Shown here: piece by piece, positions 24,820-35,273 of the stretch
How positions within the stretch are numbered: position 1 is the stretch's first letter
Layout of the letters: the number at the start of each line of letters is the position of its first letter
Assembly: GCF_000315365.1 (NCBI RefSeq)
Contig: NZ_CAOS01000012.1
Coordinates: 62,001 to 126,000, forward strand
Source: Desulforamulus hydrothermalis Lam5 = DSM 18033
Lineage (GTDB): Bacteria > Bacillota > Desulfotomaculia > Desulfotomaculales > Desulfotomaculaceae
DNA: 64,000 bases
Direction: 5' to 3'
Notes under the pieces: generated by a model
The model's database searches: none
The model's input: the letters and a program-made list of their open reading frames with translations, nothing else
What the model was told of the DNA's origin: nothing
Position numbers and translations under genes: made by a program

Positions 24820-25194
24820 TTAGCGAACCATTCTTTTATACGACTGCTTGCTGCGGCTCCCTATATCAAAAAGGGCTAAAGGCGACAGAGTGCCGGCAAC
24901 TCGTACCAACCTGGGGGCGTTAAAGTCAATTTTTAACAGCAGCACCTCTGATACCATGGGTAAAAAATTGCTCAGTACCGCAATGGCGTTGTCATTTTGC
25001 TGCAGCAGTTTTGCGTTGCTTGGCTTCTCCACAACCAGGACGGCCGGTCGGAAACGCCGGTTTAACCCGACGGCGTTGCGGGCATCCAGCATGGCATCTA
25101 ATAAATTATGACGCAGGATTTGTCCCGGCTGCAAACCTGTGGTAACGGCATCTTTAATGGCATTGAGGGGTCCGCCCAAGAATAACTTGCCCAT
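24820..25194 (-). CDS. Conserved-looking protein of unknown function
   Basis: The 124-residue protein starts at ATG 25194 behind AAGGGAG. It has no signal peptide, membrane segment or motif that I recognise. The middle (AMLDARNAVGLNRRFRPAVLVVEKPSNAKLLQQND) is followed by a hydrophobic strand pattern (AIAVLSNFLPMVSEVLLLKID) and a basic tail. Base composition and ribosome site support a real gene. It is convergent with the metal efflux gene. Confidence 0.65.
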   Translation of the reverse strand: MGKLFLGGPLNAIKDAVTTGLQPGQILRHNLLDAMLDARNAVGLNRRFRPAVLVVEKPSNAKLLQQNDNAIAVLSNFLPMVSEVLLLKIDFNAPRLVRVAGTLSPLALFDIGSRSKQSYKRMVR

Positions 25195-25364
25195 GATTAA
25201 TTGCTCCCTTCGTGACTCGGCATTGTGATTTGTTGAACAAATATTCAAGCAAAAAACATGCCAGCCTACCCAAAGGAGCAGGACTGCCAAGAAAGACAAA
25301 TTAAACCGAAATAATGTTTCAAAAAAGAACAAGTGTAATTAAAAAAATAACAAACGAGGATAAA

Positions 25365-26261
25365 TCAAGTTTCCCTGGCCTGTTTTATTTTGGTTACGTT
25401 AAATAAATAATCTTTTAGTTCTGCCACCAGCATGCCGGCTAAAATCAATAAACAGCCTACCCACTGACGGGTTGTCAGTACTTCTCCCGCCACCAGCCAG
25501 GCAGTGGCAGCCGCAAAAACCGGCTCGGTGATAAAAATGATGGCGGCATGGGTAGGCGAAGTATACCTTTGAACGGAGTTTTGAATTAAAAAAGCCAGGG
25601 CAGTGGCAGGGATGGCGGTAATGATCAGACCCTGCCAAACGGGCTTGCTGAATTGGGCAGGCAGAGTTTCCAGGCACAGGCCAAATAGCAGGCTGATGAC
25701 AGCGACCGTACCGATTTGCAGGATTGCCAGCAACACCGGATCATGCCGGGGCGCATAGCGGCCCACCAGGAGAATGTGTCCGGCATATGATACAGCGCAA
25801 AAAAAAGTCAATACATCGCCGTAATTTACGGACAGGTTGTCACCCAGGGAGAGCAGGGCCAAACCCAGGGTGGCGCCGGTTACTCCCAGCAGAACCGCCG
25901 GCGCAGGCAGTTGTTTGGTAATCAGCGAAGTAAAAACGGGCACCAGCACCACCGCTAATCCGGTGATAAAGCCGGCGTTAGAAGCGGTGGTGTATTTTAA
26001 ACCCACTGTTTGAAAGGCGTATCCGGCAAACAAAATGACACCGATTAAGCAGCCGGCTCGCAAGGTGGCTCTGTCCAGGTTGGCCAACCGACGGAAATAA
26101 ATCAGCCCCAGCAAGGCAAAAGCGATGGCAAAACGAATACCGGTAAAAAAGTAAGGTCCGATGCCGGACAGGGCATCCTGCACCACCACGAAGGTGGCGC
26201 CCCAAACAACGGTAACCGCCAGTAAGGCAAGATCAGCCTGCAGTTGCTTCATTTTTGTCAT
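25365..26261 (-). CDS. EamA/DMT family transporter
   Basis: The 298-residue membrane protein has ten predicted helices in two EamA repeats (first from LALLAVTVVWGATFVVVQDAL, second from YGDVLTFFCAVSYAGHILLVGRYA). The second half ends with PTHAAIIFITEPVFAAATAWLVAGEVLT, typical of the family. Such proteins export or import small metabolites; the substrate is unknown. ATG 26261 is chosen, with ATG 26252 as an alternative. Confidence 0.9.
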   Translation of the reverse strand: MTKMKQLQADLALLAVTVVWGATFVVVQDALSGIGPYFFTGIRFAIAFALLGLIYFRRLANLDRATLRAGCLIGVILFAGYAFQTVGLKYTTASNAGFITGLAVVLVPVFTSLITKQLPAPAVLLGVTGATLGLALLSLGDNLSVNYGDVLTFFCAVSYAGHILLVGRYAPRHDPVLLAILQIGTVAVISLLFGLCLETLPAQFSKPVWQGLIITAIPATALAFLIQNSVQRYTSPTHAAIIFITEPVFAAATAWLVAGEVLTTRQWVGCLLILAGMLVAELKDYLFNVTKIKQARET

Positions 26262-26506
26262 TGCTTGTTCACCCCTGCATTTCCACAATGAGCATCCTGT
26301 ATATTTTCTCACCGAAGAACGGAACTGTCAATCTAACCGTTTTTTCTTGCCATATTTGTGGAATTTTAATTTTTTTCTTTTGAGCAGGAATTTGTAAAAA
26401 AAACGAGAATTAATATTTATAACTGGCAGTTATTATTTATTCGTTTGCGAAACTTTCGCACCGGAGGTGCGGCATTATATTTTTTATTCAGTAAGGAGGA
26501 ATTTTA

Positions 26507-27310
26507 GTGAAAAAGATGATCAAATTTGCCCTGCTGGCAGTGCTGGCTTTAACACTGGCAGTCAGCGCTGTGGGTTGCGGGGGCAGCCAGTCGCAAGAGC
26601 AACCCAAGGAACCGGCCAAAGCTGAAGCTAAGCCGAAACTGGTGGTGGGTGCGGATGCTACCTTTGCTCCTTTTGAGTTTACCGATCCCAAGACAGGCAA
26701 ATATGTTGGTTTTGATATTGAGCTGATGCAGGCCATCGCTGAAGAAGCCGGTTATGAGATGGATCTGCAAGTAATGGCTTTTGACGGTTTAATTGCCGCC
26801 CTGCAAGCTAAACAAATTGATGCTGCTATTTCTGCTATGACTATTACCCCGGAACGGGCCAAAGTGGTAGACTTCAGCGAACCCTATTACAAGTCCGGTC
26901 TGATTGTGGCCGTACAAGCCAAAAACAATGATATTAAAAGCTTTGAAGATTTGAAAGGCAAAAAGATTGCTGTGCAAAGCGGCACCACCGGTGCTATGCA
27001 TGCAGAAAAAATTACCGACAAAGATAAAATCACTTATTTTACCAACAGCGACCAGGCATTGTTGGAGTTGAAAAACGGCGGTGTCGATGCGGTGGTTAAC
27101 GACTATCCGGTAAGCGCCTATTTTATTCAGCAGGGTAATAATGATGTGAAACTGGTGGGCGAAATTCTCTCGGCGGAAGAATACGGCATTGCGATACCCA
27201 AAGGCAAAACCGAAACCCTGGAAAAAATTAATGCCGCCCTTAAAAAGTTAAAAGAGAACGGCAAATATGCTGAAATTTATCAGAAGTGGTTTGGCGAACA
27301 GCCAAAATAA
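26507..27310 (+). CDS. Polar amino acid ABC transporter substrate-binding lipoprotein
   Basis: The 267-residue protein has a lipoprotein signal (basic start, hydrophobic core ALLAVLALTLAVSAV, then GCGG as lipobox) and a family 3 solute-binding domain (VVGADATFAPFEFTDPKTGKYVGFDIEL in part, AAISAMTITPERAKVVDFSEPYY, VQSGTTGAMHAEK, IPKGKTETLEKINAAL). It catches amino acids of the glutamine/glutamate/arginine type outside the membrane. The start is GTG 26507 behind AAGGAGG. The permease and ATPase follow. Confidence 0.93.
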   Translation: MKKMIKFALLAVLALTLAVSAVGCGGSQSQEQPKEPAKAEAKPKLVVGADATFAPFEFTDPKTGKYVGFDIELMQAIAEEAGYEMDLQVMAFDGLIAALQAKQIDAAISAMTITPERAKVVDFSEPYYKSGLIVAVQAKNNDIKSFEDLKGKKIAVQSGTTGAMHAEKITDKDKITYFTNSDQALLELKNGGVDAVVNDYPVSAYFIQQGNNDVKLVGEILSAEEYGIAIPKGKTETLEKINAALKKLKENGKYAEIYQKWFGEQPK

Positions 27311-27404
27311 TAGTGACTGACAATAAGATATCCTGTACAATATAGTATGCGTAACTTCAATGTTACGCATATTTTATGTAAGAAGTTTTTAGGTAGGTGA
27401 ACAT

Positions 27405-28070
27405 ATGGATCTGTTGCAAGTATGGCAGGATGCTTTACCGGTATTGCTGGTTGGCGCAAAACTGACCATTCAGCTTACCGTTTTGGCCGTATTTTTCGGT
27501 TCTATCATCGGGCTGTTCTTAGGCTTGGGTAAATTAAGCCGCAACCCCGTGATTAAAATGATTTCAGTTATTTATGTAGAATTCTTTCGGGGTTCTCCGC
27601 TGCTGGTGCAAATTTTCTTGTTTTATTTCGGACTTTCCCAGGTTTTGGGGCATCCGGTGGACAAGTTTTGGTCTTCGGTAGCGGTGCTAAGCCTGAACAG
27701 CGGTGCCTATTGTGCCGAGATTTTCCGGGCCGGCATTCAATCTATTGAGCGGGGCCAAATGGAAGCCGCCCGCTCCTTGGGGATGACCCATAGCCAGGCC
27801 ATGCGTTATGTTATTTTACCGCAGGCTTTTAAACGGGTTATTCCACCCCTGGGCAATGAATTTATTGCTATGTTAAAGGATACCTCGCTGGTATCCATCA
27901 TTGGCTTGGTGGAACTGGCACGCTCCGGCCAGCTGATTGTCTCAACCACATACAAGGCCTTTGAAGTTTGGTTCCTGGTAGCTATTGTCTACATCATTAT
28001 GACGGTGCTGATATCCCAGTGCTTTGTTAACCGGATGGAAAGGAGGTTGCAGGCAGGTGATCACAGCTAA
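27405..28070 (+). CDS. Polar amino acid ABC transporter permease
   Basis: The 221-residue permease has several membrane helices and the family motifs [18 protein letters not shown] and the EAA loop [35 protein letters not shown] (in part [20 protein letters not shown]). It is the channel of the uptake system. Its end overlaps the ATPase start by 14 bp. Confidence 0.93.
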   Translation: MDLLQVWQDALPVLLVGAKLTIQLTVLAVFFGSIIGLFLGLGKLSRNPVIKMISVIYVEFFRGSPLLVQIFLFYFGLSQVLGHPVDKFWSSVAVLSLNSGAYCAEIFRAGIQSIERGQMEAARSLGMTHSQAMRYVILPQAFKRVIPPLGNEFIAMLKDTSLVSIIGLVELARSGQLIVSTTYKAFEVWFLVAIVYIIMTVLISQCFVNRMERRLQAGDHS

Positions 28071-28779
28071 AAATATATATAAGAACTTTGGTCAGCTCCA
28101 GGTTCTGCGAGGTATAGATTTGCAAGTAAAGGAACAGGAAGTGGTGGTTATTATCGGCCCCTCCGGTTCCGGCAAAAGTACCTTTTTGCGCTGTTTAAAC
28201 CTGCTGGAAGAACCTACCTCCGGTGAAATAATTATTGACGGCATGTGTTTAACGGACAAAAGTTCTGATATTAATAAAATCCGCCAGAATGTAGGGATGG
28301 TGTTCCAGCGTTTTAATCTTTTCCCACATAAAACTGCCCTGGAAAACATCACGTTGGCACCCGTTAAAGTGAAGGGGCTGACCACAGAGGCTGCGGCTGA
28401 GGTGGCCAGGGACTTACTGGCCAAGGTGGGGCTGCAGGACAAAGAGTCAGCGTACCCGGACCAGTTATCCGGCGGCCAGCAGCAGCGGGTGGCCATTGCC
28501 CGGGCCCTGGCCATGAAGCCCAAGGTGATGCTGTTTGATGAGCCAACTTCTGCCTTGGACCCGGAGATGGTGGGGGAGGTGCTGGCTGTCATGAAAGACC
28601 TGGCCCGGGATGGCATGACCATGGTGGTGGTGACCCACGAAATGGGCTTTGCCCGTGAAGTGGGCGACCGGGTGCTGTTTATGGACGAAGGCAGAATTAT
28701 TGAACAAGGCACCCCGGAGCAGATTTTTGGCAACCCGCAAAACGAGCGCACTAAATCCTTCTTAAATAAAATTCTGTAA
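28057..28779 (+). CDS. Polar amino acid ABC transporter ATP-binding protein
   Basis: The 240-residue ATPase has Walker [11 protein letters not shown]-loop [16 protein letters not shown], signature [16 protein letters not shown], Walker [14 protein letters not shown] and switch His VTHEMGFA. It is GlnQ-like. GTG 28057, inside the permease gene, follows AAGGAGG, so translation is coupled. Confidence 0.95.
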   Translation: MITAKNIYKNFGQLQVLRGIDLQVKEQEVVVIIGPSGSGKSTFLRCLNLLEEPTSGEIIIDGMCLTDKSSDINKIRQNVGMVFQRFNLFPHKTALENITLAPVKVKGLTTEAAAEVARDLLAKVGLQDKESAYPDQLSGGQQQRVAIARALAMKPKVMLFDEPTSALDPEMVGEVLAVMKDLARDGMTMVVVTHEMGFAREVGDRVLFMDEGRIIEQGTPEQIFGNPQNERTKSFLNKIL

Positions 28780-28842
28780 CAAAATATACCCGCCGTCAGC
28801 GGGTCAGAGTATCTATAAAGCCGTCCTATCTGTCATAACAGG

Positions 28843-28866
28843 CAACCCCACCATGCGGTGGGGTTG
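28843..28866. terminator. Bidirectional terminator between glnQ-like gene and minus-strand gene
   Basis: CAACCCCACC-ATGC-GGTGGGGTTG forms a 10-bp stem between convergent genes; TTTT follows on the plus side after TACA. A weaker hairpin ACCCGC-CGTCA-GCGGGT lies at 28788-28804. Confidence 0.6.
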
Positions 28867-28872
28867 TACATT

Positions 28873-29148
28873 TTAAATGGCTTCTTTCATTAATTGCAGA
28901 TAATCTTCTCCTAATTTGGTTAAAGAACAAATTTTGCTCTTGCCTTCAGAAGTGACTTCCACCAACCCCAGGGCAAACAGCTGCATGACGACATGGTCCA
29001 GGACAGCACGCTTAACCTTGGCGGTTAAGGATAATTCTTCCTTGTTCATTTTCCCCTCATCAATGAGGGCCCGGAGAACTCTTTCCGCTTCGACAGGCAG
29101 CCGGTTATTCACTTCCTTAAAGTATTGCTTCATTGTAAGATCTGTCAT
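28873..29148 (-). CDS. Small winged-helix-like protein of unknown function
   Basis: The 91-residue protein starts at ATG 29148 behind AAGGAGGT. Its pattern of helices (PVEAERVLRALIDEGKMNKEELS, AVLDHVVMQLFALGLVEVTSEGKS) and the short beta pair near the end resemble a winged helix, suggesting DNA binding. I do not recognise the family. It is a single gene facing away from recJ. Confidence 0.6.
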   Translation of the reverse strand: MTDLTMKQYFKEVNNRLPVEAERVLRALIDEGKMNKEELSLTAKVKRAVLDHVVMQLFALGLVEVTSEGKSKICSLTKLGEDYLQLMKEAI

Positions 29149-29346
29149 GTCTTGCAACCTCCTTGCTAAAAAGCTAGTTAATATTCTTCTAAAAAAGATT
29201 ATTGACAATTTTTTGCTGATTTATTCGTTAGTTTAGAAAAAGTTTGTATTTAAGGATTAAAGCCATGCCCAAGGTGTTTTTCTTTACCAGATGGATGGTC
29301 TGATTTATAATTTATACATACTTTACTGAAATTGTCGGGGGACAGC

Positions 29347-32001
29347 ATGAGAAGACAAAAAAAATGGCGCGTTAAAGCGCCCTATGTCGCCTTGCGGCAA
29401 ATCCTTGCCAAAGAACTGGGTATTTCTGAAATTCTGGCTCAGTTATTAGTTAACCGGGGTATATATACGGCGGATCAAGGCCGGACCTTTTTAGGCAGCG
29501 AACTGGACAGGCTGTTTAGTCCCTGGTTGTTAAAAGATATGGAAAAAGCAGTGGAACGCATTAACCTGGCCAGGCAAAATGGCGAAAGCATTCTGGTTTT
29601 TGGTGATTATGACGTAGACGGCATTACCGGAACCGTTGTACTGGTTTTGGCCCTGCGCAAACTGGGCTGCCGGGTTGATTATTTTATTCCGCACCGACTG
29701 GAAGAGGGTTATGGTCTTAACACGGAAGCATTGACAAGGGCAGTGGAGCAAGGGTTTAAACTGCTGGTGACGGTAGATTGCGGCATCAGCGGTGCTGCTG
29801 AGGTGGCCGCCGCCAAACAATCAGGGTTGGATGTGATCATCACCGACCATCACGAGCCGCCCGCCCGATTACCTGCCGCCACGGCGGTGATTGATCCCAA
29901 ACGGCCGGATTGCACCTACCCCTTTAAGGAATTGGCCGGGGTGGGTGTGGCCCTTAAACTGGTGCAGGGGCTATATGAACGGGTTGGCTTAGCGGCGGGG
30001 GAATGGGAAGAATATTTGGATTTGGTCTGCCTGGGTACGGTGGCGGATATTGTTCCTTTACAGGGGGAAAACCGGATTTTAGTTAAGCACGGTTTAGATA
30101 AAATTGCCCACAGCCAACGGCCCGGCCTGCAGGCGCTCATCAAGGTGAGCGGTGTCAAAAGCGAAAGCATGGGTACCCGTGAACTGGGCTTTGCTCTGGC
30201 ACCCAGGTTAAATGCGGCCGGCAGAATGGGTGATGCCGCTTTAGGGGTGGAGCTGCTGCTGGCTGACGATCCCTTGCAGGCAGCCCATATGGCCGAGGCA
30301 TTAAACCGGGGCAACCAGGAAAGGCAACAAGTTGAGGCCAAGGTTTTGGCAGAGGCGCTGGCAATGGTGGAAGCGGAGCCGGCCATGGCGGATGAAAAGG
30401 TGTTGGTACTGGCATCCGCCAACTGGCATCCCGGGGTGATCGGCATTGTGGCTTCCCGGTTGGTGGATCGTTTTTACCGCCCGGTTTTTATGATCAGCCT
30501 GGAAGACGGTAAAGGAAAAGGTTCAGCCAGAAGTATACCGGGCTTTCATTTGTATCAGGCTATGGTTAGCTGCCAGGAACATTTAGAACAATTTGGCGGT
30601 CATGCCATGGCTGCCGGCTTCAGCATTCCGGCAGATAAAATTATGGATTTCCGCCGGGCCGTAAATAAATTGGCAGACGAGATATTAACCGATGAACATT
30701 TAACTCCCAACCTGGACCTGGATGCTCTGGTAGACCTTAACGAGTTATCGTTGGCTACTGTCCGGGAGCTGGCTCAACTGTTGCCCTTTGGGCACTGCAA
30801 TCCCGGTCCCGTTTTAGGTTGCCGCCAGGCTAAGGTGCTGCACTGCCGGGAGGTAGGTAAAAACGGCAGCCATTTAAAGCTGAAGGTTAAATCAGACCAA
30901 GTGGTGCTGGACGGTATTGGCTTTAACCTGGCTTCTTACAGCGAAATGCTGGCTACCGGTGACAGTGTGGATATGGCCTTTGTCCCTTCAATTAACTGCT
31001 GGAACGGACGCCTTTCAGTGCAGCTGGAAGTAAAGGAATTTAAAGAGACAGGCGAGGTCTGTGTGGCAGCGCCGGGAGAGAGAACGGAGTTACTGCGGCA
31101 GGCGCTGCACCTGCCGGAAGAAAAAATATACGAAAGCATGCTGCCGCTGGGAATCCTGCAGTGGTGTTGGAACCATACCGGCCGGGGGCCGGGCCTTGGC
31201 AATACCTGCTGCGATTTTGAGCTGACAGATTACAGGGACTGCCCTGATCGGTTGGCCAGGCTGCTGCAAGTCATTAACCAGGGATCCTGCAGTTTGGTTT
31301 TGGTGGAGAGTGCAGCCCAGGCCATCCAGGTGGCAGTTTTTTTGAGTAACGGGGAATCTGCCTGGCGGCAGCAAGTACTGGCATATCACCCGTTGATGGG
31401 GGAAACAGCAGTCCAACAAATGATTAATCAATTGCGGGCCAACGGAGCAAAAGTGCTGGTGGCCACTGCCCTGGCGCCTGTGGGGGGTATTTGTTTTGAC
31501 CAGGTAATATTCTTTCATTTGCCCTACCATCCGGAAGAGTGTCAAATAAATCACTGGCAGGCCAAGCGAGTATTTTTGCTGGGCGGCCAATCTCATGCGC
31601 CGGAGGGGCGGGAGTATATCCGGGCTATGGCGCCCGAACGGGAAACCTTGGCGGCCCTTTACAGGTTGTTAAGGCTAAAGATTAATTCCCAGGGGCAGGG
31701 ACAGGTCAGCAAACGCGAGCTGCAGCAGTGCCTGCAGGAATTTTATCCGCGGGCGGCGGGGCTTGCGACAGAGATAGGACTGACTGTTTTCCGGGAACTT
31801 GGCTTGTTAGAATACAGCCGACAGGCTGATCAATATATATTTAAAATTAACCGCCAGGTTCGTTCTGATTTGCAAAATTCACCTACTTATCATCGAGCCT
31901 TACATATTAAAGAGGCATGCCAGCGTTTTCAGCAGCGCTTTCTGGCGGCTGCCGGGGATAAATTACAGCAAATGTTTTGCAGCAACTTTAAGGAGGAGTA
32001 G
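29347..32001 (+). CDS. recJ: Single-stranded-DNA-specific exonuclease RecJ
   Basis: The 884-residue nuclease degrades single-stranded DNA 5' to 3' in repair and recombination. The DHH domain shows VFGDYDVDGITGTV, TVDCGIS, TDHHEPP and ELAGVGVALKL; the DHHA1 domain shows GSARSIPGFHLYQAM and QFGGHAMAAGFSI. The last 300 residues form the Firmicute C-terminal extension. ATG 29347 follows GGGGGA. The apt and relA genes follow closely, a common Firmicute order. Confidence 0.95.
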   Translation: MRRQKKWRVKAPYVALRQILAKELGISEILAQLLVNRGIYTADQGRTFLGSELDRLFSPWLLKDMEKAVERINLARQNGESILVFGDYDVDGITGTVVLVLALRKLGCRVDYFIPHRLEEGYGLNTEALTRAVEQGFKLLVTVDCGISGAAEVAAAKQSGLDVIITDHHEPPARLPAATAVIDPKRPDCTYPFKELAGVGVALKLVQGLYERVGLAAGEWEEYLDLVCLGTVADIVPLQGENRILVKHGLDKIAHSQRPGLQALIKVSGVKSESMGTRELGFALAPRLNAAGRMGDAALGVELLLADDPLQAAHMAEALNRGNQERQQVEAKVLAEALAMVEAEPAMADEKVLVLASANWHPGVIGIVASRLVDRFYRPVFMISLEDGKGKGSARSIPGFHLYQAMVSCQEHLEQFGGHAMAAGFSIPADKIMDFRRAVNKLADEILTDEHLTPNLDLDALVDLNELSLATVRELAQLLPFGHCNPGPVLGCRQAKVLHCREVGKNGSHLKLKVKSDQVVLDGIGFNLASYSEMLATGDSVDMAFVPSINCWNGRLSVQLEVKEFKETGEVCVAAPGERTELLRQALHLPEEKIYESMLPLGILQWCWNHTGRGPGLGNTCCDFELTDYRDCPDRLARLLQVINQGSCSLVLVESAAQAIQVAVFLSNGESAWRQQVLAYHPLMGETAVQQMINQLRANGAKVLVATALAPVGGICFDQVIFFHLPYHPEECQINHWQAKRVFLLGGQSHAPEGREYIRAMAPERETLAALYRLLRLKINSQGQGQVSKRELQQCLQEFYPRAAGLATEIGLTVFRELGLLEYSRQADQYIFKINRQVRSDLQNSPTYHRALHIKEACQRFQQRFLAAAGDKLQQMFCSNFKEE

Positions 32002-32003
32002 CT

Positions 32004-32522
32004 ATGGATTTAGCCGGTAAAATCAGATTAATTAAGGATTTTCCTAAACCCGGGATAAATTTCAGAGATATTACTACCCTGTTGCAGGATGCCGCAGCCT
32101 TTCGTCAGACGGTGGATAAGCTGTCAGAGCTGTGCCGGCAGTTTGAGGCGGATGTTGTTGCCTGTCCGGAGGCCAGAGGGTTTGTACTGGGGGCACCGCT
32201 GGCATACGCTATGGGCAAAGGCGTGGTGCTGCTTAGAAAACCAGGTAAACTGCCGGGTCAAACCCTTTGTCACAGCTACGACCTGGAATACGGTACAGAT
32301 GCTCTGGAAGTCCATGCCGGGGCAATTTTGCCAGGGCAGAAGGTGCTCTTGGTGGATGATGTACTGGCCACCGGCGGTACGGTTGCTGCAGCAGTGGAAC
32401 TGGTTAAAAAATGCGGCGGCGAGATTGCCGGCGTGGCTTTCCTGATAGAACTGCTGGGGCTGGCGGGCAGAGAAAAGCTGAAGGGTTTGCCCTTAATCAC
32501 CTTGCTGCAGTTGGAGGCATAG
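32004..32522 (+). CDS. apt: Adenine phosphoribosyltransferase
   Basis: The 172-residue enzyme converts adenine and PRPP to AMP. It has the PRPP motif VLLVDDVLATGGT, the CPEARGFVLGAPLAYAMG loop and FPKPGINFRDITTLL near the start. It begins 2 bp after the recJ stop with AAGGAGGAG upstream. Confidence 0.96.
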   Translation: MDLAGKIRLIKDFPKPGINFRDITTLLQDAAAFRQTVDKLSELCRQFEADVVACPEARGFVLGAPLAYAMGKGVVLLRKPGKLPGQTLCHSYDLEYGTDALEVHAGAILPGQKVLLVDDVLATGGTVAAAVELVKKCGGEIAGVAFLIELLGLAGREKLKGLPLITLLQLEA

Positions 32523-32555
32523 ATTATTTTAATAAAGGTGAGGGGAGGTGAAAGC

Positions 32556-34727
32556 ATGTCTTCACTGTTTGAACTGGAACAAAAAGTATTGCTTTATAAT
32601 CCTGCGGCGGACATTGCTTTCCTCCGTAAGGCCTATAACTTTGCGGAACATGCCCACCGGGGCCAAAAACGGATTTCCGGTGAGGATTACATTGTTCATC
32701 CGCTGGCCATCTCAATTATTTTAGCGGAACTGCAGTTGGACGTGCAGACGGTGGCAGCCGGCCTGCTGCACGATGTGGTGGAAGATACCGGTATTACCCT
32801 GGCGGATATAGAAAACAACTTTGGTGCAGAAGTGGCAAACATGGTAGACGGGGTTACCAAACTGGGCAAGCTTCAATACCAAACCAAAGAAGAGCGCCAG
32901 GCGGAAAACTTGCGTAAAATGTTTTTGGCGATGGCCAAAGATATTCGGGTTATTTTAATTAAGCTGGCCGACCGGCTGCATAATTTGCGCACCTTGCAAT
33001 TTCAGTCAGAGCGCAAGCAAAAAGAAGTGGCGGAGGAAACCCTGCACTTTTTTGCACCGATGGCCCACCGGTTGGGTATTTACAAGATAAAATGGGAATT
33101 GGAAGATTTATCCTTCCGCTACCTGGAACCGGAGCAATACCAGCGCATGAAGGCACAAATAGCAAAGTCGAGGGCCAAACGTGAGGAATACATTCAGGGT
33201 GTGATAAAAGAACTGGCGGAAAAGCTGGCTGCTGTTAACATCAAAGCTGAAATACAGGGCAGGCCCAAAAACCTGTATTCAATTTATCAAAAAATGATTG
33301 AGCAGCAAAAAGAATTAAAGGATATTTTTGATGTACAGGCTGTGCGGGTACTGGTTAATTCGGTCAAAGACTGCTATGGCGCGCTGGGTATTGCTCATAC
33401 CCTTTGGAAACCTATTCCCGGTCGTTTTAAAGACTATATTGCCATGCCCAAGTCTAATATGTACCAATCTCTGCATACAACGGTGATTGGGCCTAACGGT
33501 GAGCCGGTGGAAATTCAAATTCGGACCTGGGAGATGCACCGGGTGGCAGAATACGGTATTGCCGCTCACTGGCGGTATAAAGAAGGCGCCCAAGGGGAAA
33601 AAGATTTTGATAAAAAACTGGCCTGGATTCGCCAAATGCTGGATGCCCAGCATGAGGCCAGAGACGCCCGGGAATTTATGGAGAACCTGAAAATTGATTT
33701 GTTCTCCCAGTCGGTATTTGTCTTTACTCCCAAAGGCGATGTTATGGAACTGCCTGCCGGGGCTGTGCCGTTGGATTTTGCTTACCGCATTCACACCGAT
33801 GTAGGGCACCGTACAGTGGGGGCCAAAGTTAACGGACGTATTGTGCCCCTGGATTATAAACTTAAAAACGGTGACATTGTTGAAATTATAACCTCAAAAG
33901 CCAGTAACGGTCCCAGCCGGGATTGGCTAAACATTGTCAAGACCTCCCAGGCCAAAAACCGTATTCGCCAGTGGTTTAAGAAAGAAAGACGGGAAGAAAA
34001 CATTAACCGGGGCCGTGATGCCCTGGAACGGGAAGCCCGCAAACAGGGTCTGGATTTAGAGCTGGTACGGGGCGAAAAATTACAGGAATACGCCAGGAAA
34101 CTGGTTCAGTCAGCGGTGGATGACTTATATGCTGCCATCGGGGATGGGCAGCTGCTGCCCAGTCAGATTGTCAACAAAATCCGGGAGGATTACCGCACCG
34201 ATAAGGAACGCCGTCCTCTGGCCGAAGAAATGATGAAAAAAGCTGAGAGTAAGGCAGCTGAATGGGGCAAGCCTACCCAGGGCATTCGGGTTAAAGGGAT
34301 TGACAATTTACTGATTCGGTTAGCCCACTGCTGCAACCCGGTACCCGGTGATCCTATTGTAGGCTATATCACCAGAGGCAGGGGAGTTTCTATCCACCGG
34401 GCGGATTGCTTTAATTTACGGCCTATTCAGGCGGATGAACCGGAAAGGATTGTGGAAGTGGCCTGGGACAAAGATTTTCAGTCACCCTTTCAGGTTAAAC
34501 TGGAAATTACCGGATTGGATCGGGCCGGTTTCCTCAACGAGATTTTAAATGTCCTGCTTGATTTAAAAATAAATGCCAGCCGGGTTAATGCCCGCACCCG
34601 CAAGGATCGGGTGGCTACCGTGGAATTGGCCCTGCAGGTACGCAATACCGAGCAGTTGGAATTTTTGATCAACAAAATAAAGAAGGTTAAGGATACTTAC
34701 GGTGTCAGGCGGGTATCTACCGGTTAG
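32556..34727 (+). CDS. relA: Bifunctional (p)ppGpp synthetase/hydrolase RelA/SpoT
   Basis: The 723-residue stringent-response enzyme has an intact HD hydrolase domain ([29 protein letters not shown]), the synthetase domain ([21 protein letters not shown] in part, [21 protein letters not shown]), a TGS domain ([23 protein letters not shown] in part) and a C-terminal ACT domain ([20 protein letters not shown]). Both activities look preserved. The start is ATG 32556 behind GAGGGGAGGTG. Confidence 0.96.
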   Translation: MSSLFELEQKVLLYNPAADIAFLRKAYNFAEHAHRGQKRISGEDYIVHPLAISIILAELQLDVQTVAAGLLHDVVEDTGITLADIENNFGAEVANMVDGVTKLGKLQYQTKEERQAENLRKMFLAMAKDIRVILIKLADRLHNLRTLQFQSERKQKEVAEETLHFFAPMAHRLGIYKIKWELEDLSFRYLEPEQYQRMKAQIAKSRAKREEYIQGVIKELAEKLAAVNIKAEIQGRPKNLYSIYQKMIEQQKELKDIFDVQAVRVLVNSVKDCYGALGIAHTLWKPIPGRFKDYIAMPKSNMYQSLHTTVIGPNGEPVEIQIRTWEMHRVAEYGIAAHWRYKEGAQGEKDFDKKLAWIRQMLDAQHEARDAREFMENLKIDLFSQSVFVFTPKGDVMELPAGAVPLDFAYRIHTDVGHRTVGAKVNGRIVPLDYKLKNGDIVEIITSKASNGPSRDWLNIVKTSQAKNRIRQWFKKERREENINRGRDALEREARKQGLDLELVRGEKLQEYARKLVQSAVDDLYAAIGDGQLLPSQIVNKIREDYRTDKERRPLAEEMMKKAESKAAEWGKPTQGIRVKGIDNLLIRLAHCCNPVPGDPIVGYITRGRGVSIHRADCFNLRPIQADEPERIVEVAWDKDFQSPFQVKLEITGLDRAGFLNEILNVLLDLKINASRVNARTRKDRVATVELALQVRNTEQLEFLINKIKKVKDTYGVRRVSTG

Positions 34728-34800
34728 CGCCTGTATCTACCTGTCGGTTGTGGTTATAATAAGAAGCTTACGACGGGTTTTATATAACGGAGGTGTCATT

Positions 34801-35250
34801 TTGCGAGCAGTTGTTCAGCGTGTGCAAAGAGGATCTGTAACAGTCAACAACCAGATGGTGGGTGAAATTGGCCGCGGCTTGGTAGTGCTGCTGGGTGTGG
34901 GGCAGGGCGATACGCCTGACGATGCCCGTTATCTGGCGGATAAAATATGCCGGCTGCGCATTTTTGATGACGATCAGGGAAAGTTGAATCTTTCTGTACA
35001 AGATATCGGCGGCGCCGTACTGGCGGTATCCCAGTTTACCCTGTACGGCGACTGCCGCAAGGGACGCCGGCCCAGTTACTCCGAAGCGGCCCCCCCGGCA
35101 GCCGCCCGGGAATTATACCAGACCTTTGTGCAAAGATTGATTTGTCATGGCCTGCCCACTGCCACAGGGGTTTTTCAAGAACATATGGTGGTGGAAATAA
35201 TTAACGACGGTCCGGTTACGCTATTGTTGGACAGCCAAAAAACTTTTTAA
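34801..35250 (+). CDS. dtd: D-aminoacyl-tRNA deacylase
   Basis: The 149-residue enzyme removes D-amino acids from tRNA. It shows [15 protein letters not shown], the [16 protein letters not shown] motif and the GP motif region [11 protein letters not shown]. The start is TTG 34801 behind GGAGGTG. A TATAAT sequence at about 34755 may be a promoter of its own. Confidence 0.95.
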   Translation: MRAVVQRVQRGSVTVNNQMVGEIGRGLVVLLGVGQGDTPDDARYLADKICRLRIFDDDQGKLNLSVQDIGGAVLAVSQFTLYGDCRKGRRPSYSEAAPPAAARELYQTFVQRLICHGLPTATGVFQEHMVVEIINDGPVTLLLDSQKTF

Positions 35251-35273
35251 AAATTGACTGGGAGATGGTTCCT

